IMG/VR virus record: IMGVR_UViG_3300001750_000219
Span: 1-21,142 of that record
DNA from: a virus
Reading direction: 5' to 3' (one strand)
DNA length: 21,142 nucleotides
Under the pieces are notes generated by a model. That model did not search any database. It was not told the DNA's origin and saw nothing but the letters and a program-made list of their open reading frames with translations. Position 1 is the first letter of the stretch; every line of letters begins with the position of its first letter. Below are positions 1 to 6,072 of the stretch, in pieces. The translations under genes were made by a program, and so were the position numbers.

Positions 1-150
1 ATGGAACCGAGGCTTGTTGGTTTAGGTGGTTCTATATCATTATTATTCGGGGATAACTGGTTTCCTGGCATTATCAGCATTATAGGAATGATTATTGTAG
101 TTATGTGCAGAATCAAAGAACTTAATGCATTAAAAAGGAAAACAGAATGA
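1..150 (+). CDS. small membrane protein, 49 aa, may be truncated at the window edge
   Basis: An open frame runs from an ATG at the first base of the window to TGA at 148-150. The peptide has a hydrophobic stretch at about residues 21-35 (FPGIISIIGMIIVV), followed by a basic C-terminal tail rich in K, R and E. This is a one-segment membrane protein layout with the charged end likely in the cytoplasm. The true start may lie left of the window, so the upstream ribosome site cannot be judged. Its stop overlaps the ATG of the next peptide (ATGA), a usual sign of translational coupling. Small membrane peptides in phages are often holin, spanin or exclusion proteins, but no family was recognised, so no function is assigned. 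Confidence 0.4.
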   Translation: MEPRLVGLGGSISLLFGDNWFPGIISIIGMIIVVMCRIKELNALKRKTE

Positions 151-257
151 CCGGCGCTGATATTTTTATAGCTATGCTACTTGCCTTGATAACCAAGGAT
201 ATTATTTACACTATCGGAAAGTATATTTTTATATGGATTAAATATTTTTTAAATTAA
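147..257 (+). CDS. small membrane peptide, 36 aa
   Basis: The ATG at 147 overlaps the previous stop (ATGA). It is preceded by AAGGAA at 135-140, six bases upstream, which is a good ribosome site for so short a frame. The peptide is almost wholly hydrophobic: one segment over residues 5-16 (DIFIAMLLALIT), a short polar break, then a second over about residues 19-34 with aromatic residues. It ends in TAA at 255-257, just before the hairpin at 260-287. It is probably a membrane peptide co-translated with its upstream neighbour. Its role is unknown. A lysis or membrane-exclusion role is possible but not shown. Confidence 0.4.
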   Translation: MTGADIFIAMLLALITKDIIYTIGKYIFIWIKYFLN

Positions 258-287
258 AAAGCCCCTGATTAATTAAAACCAGAGGCT
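253..287 (-). terminator. intrinsic terminator for minus-strand transcription
   Basis: Read on the minus strand, an 8-bp stem AGCCTCTG/CAGGGGCT (287-280 and 267-260, one G-U pair) encloses a 12-base loop and is followed at once by a T run with more AT-rich sequence. On the plus strand the hairpin has a C-A mismatch and no U tract, so it should act on transcripts coming from the right. The only minus-strand genes in the window end at 1894, so this may be the end of the long late transcript. It also forms a hairpin in the leader of the gene at 315. Confidence 0.6.
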
Positions 288-314
288 CTAGCCACATGTG
301 AAACGAGGGAACAT

Positions 315-584
315 ATGGCCGCTAACCATGATAACACAAGAATTAAGTTTCTAATAAAGCACGGTAATAGAATTATTGTTACAGCGTTGTCATTTGCTGG
401 GCTTTATTGGGATGGGTTCAATGATCAGGATGTTTTATTTGGTTTATCAATACTTTTATGGTTATGGCTGCCGGAAATAGACAAATTAGAAGAGAATTGC
501 ATTTGTAATAATGGGTTTATCAAGAAAAAATATAAGCGAACCAGACAAAAACGGATTTCAAGTAAAGATTGTCAGAAGACATAA
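315..584 (+). CDS. hypothetical protein with membrane-like segments, 89 aa
   Basis: The ATG at 315 is preceded by GAGGGA at 305-310, spaced four bases away, which is a clear ribosome site. Residues 19-31 (RIIVTALSFAGLY) and about 38-53 (QDVLFGLSILLWLWLP) are hydrophobic, so one or two membrane passes are plausible. The C-terminal 25 residues are strongly basic (KKKYKRTRQKR). They are encoded in a 74-base overlap with the AP2-domain gene in another frame, so their composition may be dictated partly by that gene. It is the first gene of a tightly packed plus-strand group. No family was recognised. The clear ribosome site argues that it is real. Confidence 0.5.
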   Translation: MAANHDNTRIKFLIKHGNRIIVTALSFAGLYWDGFNDQDVLFGLSILLWLWLPEIDKLEENCICNNGFIKKKYKRTRQKRISSKDCQKT

Positions 585-1011
585 GCAATTCACCCGTTAC
601 TTTGCATATAAATCATGGGGTGGCCGTAAAAACGCATTTAAGGCTGCAAATAACTGGCGTGACCAAATGTTAGTTATTTTAAAAAACACCAAAAGAAGAG
701 CTATAAAAGCTGCGACAAATAACAAATCAACTGGCGTATTGGGCGTATGTAAAACGCATAGCCATGATAATAGGAAAAATTTAACTTATCTCGTTTATGG
801 TGTTAGCTGGATTGATCATAAAGGCAAAAAATACGGTAAAACATTTAGAGTTTGCAATATTAACAAATACGATGGAGAAATGGATTTACTTGCTTTTCAA
901 CAAGCATTAAAATTTCGTAGAGAATGGGAAGATCACGCAGATAATGACACACTTCATTTATTTGATCCATCTACCTATCAAAACTGGAGAGAAGAGAAAA
1001 TTGATAAATAA
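511..1011 (+). CDS. protein with two AP2-like DNA-binding domains
   Basis: The 166-residue protein has two AP2/ERF-like modules. The first covers about residues 8-52: it runs from NGFQVKIVRR through FTRYFAYKSWGGRKNAF to the helix KAANNWRDQM. The second covers about 72-140: STGVLGVCK, then the strand YGVSWIDHKGKKYGKTF, then the helix AFQQALKFRREWE. In bacteria and phages such domains bind DNA and are often fused to HNH homing endonucleases. No HNH motif is visible here, so this is a DNA-binding protein without a nuclease. ATG 511 is the only canonical start in frame before the first domain. It lies inside the previous gene, and no strong ribosome site is seen. The downstream gene begins within its last codons. 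A regulatory role is inferred from the domain only. Confidence 0.75.
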   Translation: MGLSRKNISEPDKNGFQVKIVRRHKQFTRYFAYKSWGGRKNAFKAANNWRDQMLVILKNTKRRAIKAATNNKSTGVLGVCKTHSHDNRKNLTYLVYGVSWIDHKGKKYGKTFRVCNINKYDGEMDLLAFQQALKFRREWEDHADNDTLHLFDPSTYQNWREEKIDK

Positions 1012-1216
1012 AATTAATATATCTGTTAATGGAAAAGCGCTTACTGATGATGAATCCCTGGTTATTCAATACGCATTAGATAATTACGATGATTATTTAG
1101 CAAACAATGGCCTTGGTGAAGACAAATTGGCATTATCTATAAATGATAATTACAGAAACATCATTGAAGATATTCATTATATTATGCGCACTAAAGCCTT
1201 AGATTTCGACACCTAA
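1001..1216 (+). CDS. small conserved-type phage protein, 71 aa, TTG start
   Basis: The frame is open from 944, but that ATG lies deep inside the AP2 gene and adds an unlikely N-terminus. TTG at 1001 sits behind the purine-rich GGAGAGAAGAG (986-996). It gives a protein beginning MINKINISVNGKALTDDE, which resembles a class of small phage proteins that begin with a strand and 'NGK.LTD' followed by a helix. The rest is mostly helical and acidic (LDNYDDYLANNGLGEDK). It overlaps the AP2 gene by 11 bases and its TAA overlaps the nuclease ATG (TAATG). Function is unknown. The resemblance is from memory, and the start choice is an inference from the ribosome site. Confidence 0.55.
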   Translation: MINKINISVNGKALTDDESLVIQYALDNYDDYLANNGLGEDKLALSINDNYRNIIEDIHYIMRTKALDFDT

Positions 1217-1713
1217 TGCAAACAATAATAATCTTTTCCATAATGGCTTTAGTTCTTTTATTTTGGTCATGGGACGCAATATCGTTTATAAACCGGCCCA
1301 AAGAATATGCCGTTGTACGTGTAATAGATGGTGATGGCGCTATTGTGTTAAGCAGAAATAATAAAAAATCAGAAATACGTTTAGCTGATATAGATGCGCC
1401 AGAGATAGGTCAACAATACGGTCAATTCAGTAAACGAACATTACAAACCTTAATCCATCAAAAAATCGTTACATTAAAGCATACAGGCAAAAGAACGTAT
1501 GACCGCGATGTAGTAAGGCTTTATTTAAAAGGTCAAGATATTAATAAACGAATGGTTAGCGTTGGTGCTGCCTGGGTAGAACCTAGGTTTGCTAGAGATA
1601 AATCATATTACGAAGCTGAAGAAAAGGCACGCAAACAAGGTATGGGTTTATGGCATAAAAAAAATCCAATGCCACCTTGGGTCTGGAGACGGCTATTTAA
1701 AGGATATAAATGA
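1216..1713 (+). CDS. membrane-anchored staphylococcal-nuclease-like (thermonuclease) protein
   Basis: The 165-residue protein opens with a hydrophobic segment (about residues 3-18, TIIIFSIMALVLLFWS) that should act as a membrane anchor or uncleaved signal. The SNase fold follows. VRVIDGDG (34-41) holds the calcium-binding Asp at 40. IRLADIDAPE (54-63) holds Arg55, Asp60 and Glu63, equivalent to the catalytic Arg35/Asp40/Glu43. YDRDVV (95-100) supplies Arg97, matching Arg87. The end, PMPPWVWRRLFK, is the usual family tail. All key residues are present, so it should be an active calcium-dependent nuclease, with the domain probably outside the cytoplasmic membrane. A start at ATG 1243 is possible but would remove half the anchor. 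Translation is coupled to both neighbours by overlapping stop and start codons. Confidence 0.9.
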   Translation: MQTIIIFSIMALVLLFWSWDAISFINRPKEYAVVRVIDGDGAIVLSRNNKKSEIRLADIDAPEIGQQYGQFSKRTLQTLIHQKIVTLKHTGKRTYDRDVVRLYLKGQDINKRMVSVGAAWVEPRFARDKSYYEAEEKARKQGMGLWHKKNPMPPWVWRRLFKGYK

Positions 1714-1907
1714 TTACACGATTTTGTTTTATAGAAATTAGCTTAGTCGATGGCGGCCCACTTATTGACTTTTGTAGTATAGAAAGAAATTACAATGAAG
1801 ATGAAACAAACTCATTACTATGTATTAATTTATCTTTATTCAACATCTATCTTGAAATTTTTGGCGTTGTTATATTCAATACTTTTAATTCATTTAAAAA
1901 TGAGTAA
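1710..1907 (+). CDS. hypothetical protein, 65 aa
   Basis: The ATG at 1710 overlaps the nuclease stop (ATGA), which suggests coupled translation. The product is rich in I, F, L and N and looks like a small mixed alpha/beta protein with a strand-rich end (INLSLFNIYLEIFGVVIF), not a clear membrane segment. Its last 14 bases overlap the tail of the convergent minus-strand gene at 1894-2268. No family was recognised. It is accepted because of the tight ATGA spacing and the lack of any other use for the interval. Confidence is moderate because it is short and AT-rich. Confidence 0.45.
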   Translation: MITRFCFIEISLVDGGPLIDFCSIERNYNEDETNSLLCINLSLFNIYLEIFGVVIFNTFNSFKNE

Positions 1908-2268
1908 GTGTAAACGAGTCCAATGTTAATGTTTGTCCTGCTGTAATATTAACTGAATCAAGATTAATATCTGATCCTGTTGTACCGACTGAAATAGCAG
2001 TGACTACATCAGTCGCCCCGCCATTAATAATCCTTGCTTCCGCCGCTGTCCCTGTCGCATTAGCGTTAATATCAGACTTTGGAAATGATGATAAGGTAAG
2101 AACATCAGCAGTAACTGTTCCACAGACGGAATCTAGATCAATTTCTGCTAATACAGTAACCATAAGCGCAGTGCCTATTTGTATCTTTCCAGCACCACCA
2201 TTATCAATTTCATCTCTTACGGCAGTCATACGCGCCGTCTCTGCTGCTGCCGAATATACTATTGCCAT
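1894..2268 (-). CDS. putative virion-associated protein, 124 aa, last gene of the late operon
   Basis: A good ribosome site, AGGAG, precedes the ATG at 2268 by seven A residues. The protein begins with a helix-forming stretch (IVYSAAAETARMTAVRDEID). It then turns into a Thr/Ser/Ala/Gly/Val-rich beta protein with repeated strand-turn units such as TVTADVLTLSSFPKSD and SVGTTGSDINLDSVNITAG. This composition and its place after the tail-tip genes match small phage structural proteins of about 120 residues, of unknown exact role, which I recall in siphovirus tail modules. A tail-tip or head-decoration role is inferred. Its stop overlaps the convergent plus-strand gene at 1710-1907, and no convincing terminator lies between them. 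Confidence 0.65.
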   Translation of the reverse strand: MAIVYSAAAETARMTAVRDEIDNGGAGKIQIGTALMVTVLAEIDLDSVCGTVTADVLTLSSFPKSDINANATGTAAEARIINGGATDVVTAISVGTTGSDINLDSVNITAGQTLTLDSFTLTHF

Positions 2269-2291
2269 TTTTTTCTCCTATTATTTAATAA

Positions 2292-3167
2292 CTAATTTGT
2301 TGATATTTCCATGTAGATATTGCTTGATTGAACAATATGCGTTAAATTTTCAACAGAATAAATATTACTATCATAAACTGCAATATCTCTTGGCAATAAT
2401 CTCCTATCCAGGCGGCACCTTATTGTTGTCGTGCCACTTGCATTTAACCGTAATAAGGACACATCAAATAAATTAACTTGATTAGCCTGATTGCCTAAAA
2501 CAAACGTATTAATACCGCTAATATTAACACTCCAATTACGGCCACCCTGAAATGAAGTAGCAGTATCAATAGCATAATCATTTGATATTTGCGTCACTTT
2601 AGTTCCATCAATTAATCTATCGACATAAGTTACATTGAATGACCCATTATCATTGATTAAATCCTCAATAACTTGGCTATATTTTTCACCATTAGGAATT
2701 GTTAATTCTACCGTAGATAAGCCAGTTTGTTTTAATCGTGTCGTTAAATATGAAACAGGAATTGTAATGCTCGAAATCGTATCGCCTTTAAACGAACAGG
2801 TTACATTTTGTTGATTAATGGATTCATTATCTAGTGTAATAATAGGCCGTGTAGTTATAAAATCGATGCCTGGATCGACAATAGCACCAGGGCCATGTAC
2901 ATTTAAAGGAAAGACTTGAGCATCATCAATAGCTGGTTCTACAAGCGCACCTGTTCCATTAATAACAATTATGTTTGTGCTAAAAACATTATCTATCGCT
3001 GGCTCTACGATTAAACCGATACCTTTAATTGGAATATTGCCTATTGATGAAACATCATCAATAGTAGGCTCCAAAATCTCACCTATATTTTGAGTTGTAA
3101 AATTCAGAACATAGGATGGAATATATCCGTTTTTACTGAAGTTAAGCGTTGTAACAGGTAAAGGCAT
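2292..3167 (-). CDS. putative tail-tip protein with four short repeats and a C-terminal beta domain, 291 aa
   Basis: Residues 29-112 consist of four copies of a roughly 20-residue unit with core E/D-P-x-I-D (LEPTIDD, VEPAIDN, VEPAIDD, VDPGIDF). Residues about 121-289 form a beta-rich domain clearly homologous to the C-terminus of the 545-residue protein two genes upstream. Shared landmarks are C-x-F-x-GDT, ITIP, the NG-F-x-(V/I)-x-Y-(V/I)-D strand, DG(T/S)-(K/Q)-V-T and the ending MDRR/LDRR-x-(L/M)-P-x-D. The gene starts two bases after the stop of the gene at 3170. Position after the tape measure and hub points to an adsorption or tail-tip structure. No enzyme motif was seen. The function is inferred from context. 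Confidence 0.7.
   Translation of the reverse strand: MPLPVTTLNFSKNGYIPSYVLNFTTQNIGEILEPTIDDVSSIGNIPIKGIGLIVEPAIDNVFSTNIIVINGTGALVEPAIDDAQVFPLNVHGPGAIVDPGIDFITTRPIITLDNESINQQNVTCSFKGDTISSITIPVSYLTTRLKQTGLSTVELTIPNGEKYSQVIEDLINDNGSFNVTYVDRLIDGTKVTQISNDYAIDTATSFQGGRNWSVNISGINTFVLGNQANQVNLFDVSLLRLNASGTTTIRCRLDRRLLPRDIAVYDSNIYSVENLTHIVQSSNIYMEISTN
2832..3083 (-). repeat. four tandem copies of the E/D-P-x-I-D protein repeat
   Basis: Codons for residues 29-112 of the 291-residue protein contain four units of about 20-22 residues: GEILEPTIDDVSSIGNIPIK, GLIVEPAIDNVFSTNIIVIN, GALVEPAIDDAQVFPLNVHG and GAIVDPGIDFITTRPIIT. The consensus is G-x-(I/L)-x-(E/D)-P-x-I-D followed by a beta strand. The same unit occurs singly in two other tail genes. 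Confidence 0.75.
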
Positions 3168-3169
3168 AA

Positions 3170-4033
3170 CTATATCAATACAGGGAGTAGCGGGCCTTGC
3201 GACTTAGGTTCGGGTAACTCATCAATATAAATCCATGTAATATCATTATCAATTGTTGTTCCTGATAAATTCCAAATAGGTTCAGCTACACCAGTAGTTC
3301 CTGCGCCACCAGATACCCAAATATAAGGTGTTGTTGATGATGTTACATATTGGCCTGCACTTACCGAAATTGAGCCAGTCCATACTAAATCAATCGTAGG
3401 TATTCCAGTAACAACATAAGGTATATTAGATAAATCTGAACTAAAGGAATATGTTGCCCCTGTAGTTGTTTCTTTGAAATGTTGTGTTCCATCCAATGAA
3501 TTTAAATGTACATCCCAAGAAGTTATGGCTAATGTCTCTATAATTGGGCCAGTGATAGTTAAAGATGCGCCTGTACCTGAAACTGCAAAGTTTTTTATTT
3601 CTGGAGTCGCTGTCCATACTTGAGATGTTTGGGTGTCACCAGTAGTCCATATTCCATCAAATCCAGTACTCGTATCATCAGAAAACTCAACATCCCATCC
3701 CGTTATCAGGTTCCCAAAGGAACCGCCATTATCGTAAGAAAAAACGTTGTATTCATCAACATCTTCCGCAGCGTCTAAAATAACTCCAAAGTAAAATGGA
3801 GGTGTTGAATTTGGGGCGGTTATAATTAGTTGTATTTGTGATGACTGAATATTACCATTGAAGGCACTAGCAGCACTACCAGCAGTTGGTGTAATAGAAA
3901 AAAAAGTATTCCCCGAATTGGTGGTACTGGTGCTAACATCGACACCGCCAGCACTAAAAGAGACTTCGGGAATTGTAGTGGTTGGGTCTCCTATTGACGT
4001 TACTTTAAAACGCCAAGCTATATGTGCTGCCAT
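3170..4033 (-). CDS. putative adsorption protein with discoidin-like and carbohydrate-binding-like parts, 287 aa
   Basis: The N-terminus (AHIAWRFKVT, then PEVSFSAGGVD, and later GWDVEFSDDTSTGFDGIW near residues 112-129) follows the same order as the two duplicated modules of the neighbouring 545-residue protein. That order is AWR, an E-rich strand, an aromatic core, 'F/V-x-(F/Y)-SDD', then W. It is a diverged third copy of a discoidin (F5/8 C)-like beta-sandwich. Near residues 243-269 the segment AGTTGVAEPIWNLSGTTIDN ends in a DITW strand and resembles the 'GTSG..EPTW...G.TV.DG...W' signature of phage carbohydrate-binding repeats. Binding of host surface sugars is therefore likely but inferred. 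It begins one base from the stop of its upstream neighbour and ends two bases before the next ATG. Confidence 0.7.
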   Translation of the reverse strand: MAAHIAWRFKVTSIGDPTTTIPEVSFSAGGVDVSTSTTNSGNTFFSITPTAGSAASAFNGNIQSSQIQLIITAPNSTPPFYFGVILDAAEDVDEYNVFSYDNGGSFGNLITGWDVEFSDDTSTGFDGIWTTGDTQTSQVWTATPEIKNFAVSGTGASLTITGPIIETLAITSWDVHLNSLDGTQHFKETTTGATYSFSSDLSNIPYVVTGIPTIDLVWTGSISVSAGQYVTSSTTPYIWVSGGAGTTGVAEPIWNLSGTTIDNDITWIYIDELPEPKSQGPLLPVLI

Positions 4034-5671
4034 TTAAATCACTTCCTTAGCCGTTAATTCCATAAAACTATTGTTTACATTATTTATCCGACTCACTTGT
4101 TCAACCTCATATTCTTTACCTTTAAAAGTCACAATATCAATTGGCATTACCCTTCTATCCATTTTAGCATTTATAATCGCCGCTCCTTTCAAGTTACGTT
4201 GTAACGAAGTAACATTTTCCAAATCAAGACGCTGTCTATATAAATTAACATTATAGTTAGTTGTACCATAAATATTCAAATTCCATTGTCTTCCTGATTT
4301 ACCAGATGAAATACTATTAATTTTATAAGTTTGTGACGCAGTGGTTACTTGTGATCCATCAGCCAACACATCAATATAATTGATTGTAAATTGACCATTA
4401 TCAACCACATAATTAGACACATCGGTTGAATAAGTGCCATTAATAACAAGGCTTGCTGAACTGAGTCCATTTTTTCTAACTGGCTCCACTAAATCAGAAA
4501 TAGGTATCGTTAAAGGAAGAAGCGTATCTCCCGTAAAGGTACAAGTGATAATTCTTAATATAACTCTCTCAGAATTTAACTTAATTGATGACACAATTGA
4601 AATATTATCGGCACTTGGTTCTTGAATCGCACCCACACCAAATGTGGGCACTACGCCTGGAATAATAAATGACCTTATTTCATTTTTCTGCCATTCGATC
4701 TGATTCGCATAAGAATATCGAGTCACCCACATTGCATTATCAAATGAAGCCTGATCAGTTATAAAATCATCTGAATACTGTATTTCAAATTCACGAGGTA
4801 AACGTGTGCCAAATCCAAAAATATCAATAACTTGAATGGTTAATTCATTAAACAATATGGTAGTATTAAATACCTTGCCAATATAACTATTTAAATGTTC
4901 ATTATCTAAGGTTCTCCATGAATTGCTACCACCTGACCCACTTATATCATCAAATGCATGTTCTGGAAGGTTAACACCATTATCTGATGATGCATAAACA
5001 GAACCCAGCTGACTTGATTGATCGACACCTAATAAATTAAATTCTATTTCAGCAATTTGTACCGAGTTATCGCCCGCGGGTCTATTTATTAATAGTCGCC
5101 ATGCTAAGTGCGAGCCATCGTCAAGTGGCGTTCCTGTGCCTGTGACTGTACCTGTTGACGTAACATTATCAACAGTAGGCTCATAAATTAATCCAATATT
5201 ACCTAAATCAATATTGTAATGTCTTACCTCATTTGCCCCCCAACCTATTTCATTTGTTCTAACATCGGCATCTGTCCAAGTCGCAGACAAAAATGATGCT
5301 TGATCCGTTATTACATCATCGGAATACTGTAATTTAAAATCTTTAGGCGTTCTATCAGTTGACCCAGCAAATGAAATCGCGACAATTTCATAGCTATCAA
5401 CTAAAACAGGAGCTTCAAAAACCTTACCAACACTTTGATTTGTAGGAAAGTTGTTCGGGGTTCCCCACCCAATACCACCGAAACCGACAATTAAATCATT
5501 AAATGCATACTCAGCTAGTTCATTAGACGCTGTATCCTCAATCGATGCATAGGCAGTTCCTGATGAAACAAAACCATGATTTGTGATATTTTGTAATAAG
5601 CGAAGCTCAGCAAAACCGATAAGATTTGCATTATCACTGTTATCAACAAATAACCGCCAAGCTGTATGCAT
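4034..5671 (-). CDS. putative tail-tip/adsorption protein with two discoidin-like modules, 545 aa
   Basis: Two homologous modules lie in tandem at residues 3-155 and 188-337. Each has AWRL at the start, a central AYAS/VYAS, AF(N/D)D, GKVF, then (K/E)FK/EIQYSDD followed by ITDQASF and a Trp. The pattern fits discoidin-like beta-sandwiches that bind surface sugars. One E-P-x-(V/A)-D repeat follows each module (LIYEPTVDNVTSTG at 161-174, AIQEPSADNIS at 348-358). Residues 374-543 form the beta domain shared with the 291-residue protein. The ATG at 5671 overlaps the previous stop as TAATG. Its role as a host-binding tail structure is inferred from position and fold-like pattern; there is no catalytic motif. 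Confidence 0.72.
   Translation of the reverse strand: MHTAWRLFVDNSDNANLIGFAELRLLQNITNHGFVSSGTAYASIEDTASNELAEYAFNDLIVGFGGIGWGTPNNFPTNQSVGKVFEAPVLVDSYEIVAISFAGSTDRTPKDFKLQYSDDVITDQASFLSATWTDADVRTNEIGWGANEVRHYNIDLGNIGLIYEPTVDNVTSTGTVTGTGTPLDDGSHLAWRLLINRPAGDNSVQIAEIEFNLLGVDQSSQLGSVYASSDNGVNLPEHAFDDISGSGGSNSWRTLDNEHLNSYIGKVFNTTILFNELTIQVIDIFGFGTRLPREFEIQYSDDFITDQASFDNAMWVTRYSYANQIEWQKNEIRSFIIPGVVPTFGVGAIQEPSADNISIVSSIKLNSERVILRIITCTFTGDTLLPLTIPISDLVEPVRKNGLSSASLVINGTYSTDVSNYVVDNGQFTINYIDVLADGSQVTTASQTYKINSISSGKSGRQWNLNIYGTTNYNVNLYRQRLDLENVTSLQRNLKGAAIINAKMDRRVMPIDIVTFKGKEYEVEQVSRINNVNNSFMELTAKEVI
4574..4639 (-). repeat. single E-P-x-x-D protein repeat between modules
   Basis: Codons for about residues 345-366 of the 545-residue protein read VGAIQEPSADNISIVSSIKL. 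This is a degenerate copy of the repeat placed between the second discoidin-like module and the C-terminal beta domain. Confidence 0.55.
5129..5200 (-). repeat. single E-P-x-V-D protein repeat between modules
   Basis: Codons for about residues 158-181 of the 545-residue protein include IGLIYEPTVDNVTSTGTVTG. This is a near-consensus copy that joins the two discoidin-like modules and closely matches the end of the 717-residue protein (GIVNDPGIDVITSTGEVTG). Confidence 0.7.
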
Positions 5672-6072
5672 TAAATAATATCCACAATCTTATCCACAGA
5701 AATATCTAAGTCAAAAGTTTGCACTTCATAGTTATAATGCCCTTTATCATCAGGCAAAAGATTGATAACCTGTAATCTTGGTGAATAAGCCATAACAGAA
5801 TCACCAGTTGCAATAATTATTTTTGAGTCCGTTGCTTTCATGGTTGATGAACCATAATCAATCAAATTTTCGGCAATAAGTTCACGTGTTGCCTCTGATA
5901 GATCAGCTTGATATCGATAAACCCTAAGCTTAATATTAGAGAATATAGATTCATCAGGATCATTATTTCCAAATGAATCCTTTGATGTTCCAAAGAGTTT
6001 ATTATGATCATTAATGGCAACAAAAAAATCACCTCTTGGATTAATTGCGCAATATTTATAATAATCAGCCAG
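5671..6072 (-). CDS. tail-module protein of unknown function, about 133 aa, probable CTG start
   Basis: Only a TTG at 5865 gives a canonical start, but the same frame stays open to a stop at 6091-6093. The extra stretch reads as normal protein (LADYYKYCAINPRGDFFVAI and, further on, IKLRVYRYQADLSEATREL). No ATG, GTG or TTG lies in that part. CTG at 6070-6072 stands six bases after GGGAG (6083-6079), an ideal ribosome site, and overlaps the stop of the 717-residue gene by eight bases. CTG initiation is therefore the best reading. A +1 frameshift fusion or a sequencing error is less likely. The stop overlaps the next ATG (TAATG). The product is beta/alpha mixed and of unknown family. Its place between hub and adsorption genes suggests a tail-tip part. 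Confidence 0.65.
   Translation of the reverse strand: MADYYKYCAINPRGDFFVAINDHNKLFGTSKDSFGNNDPDESIFSNIKLRVYRYQADLSEATRELIAENLIDYGSSTMKATDSKIIIATGDSVMAYSPRLQVINLLPDDKGHYNYEVQTFDLDISVDKIVDII

Noticed and set aside
944-1000. ATG at 944 as the start of the 71-residue gene
   Set aside because: It would add 19 residues encoded wholly within the AP2 gene; TTG at 1001 has a purine-rich ribosome site and gives the expected N-terminus.
1889-1905. Small hairpin at the convergent gene ends
   Set aside because: The stem is about five A-T-rich pairs with a tiny loop and no proper U tract on either strand, too weak for a terminator.
2000-2476. Plus-strand frame of 158 codons
   Set aside because: It crosses two minus-strand genes that have good ribosome sites and structural-protein composition; there is no start signal or family match.
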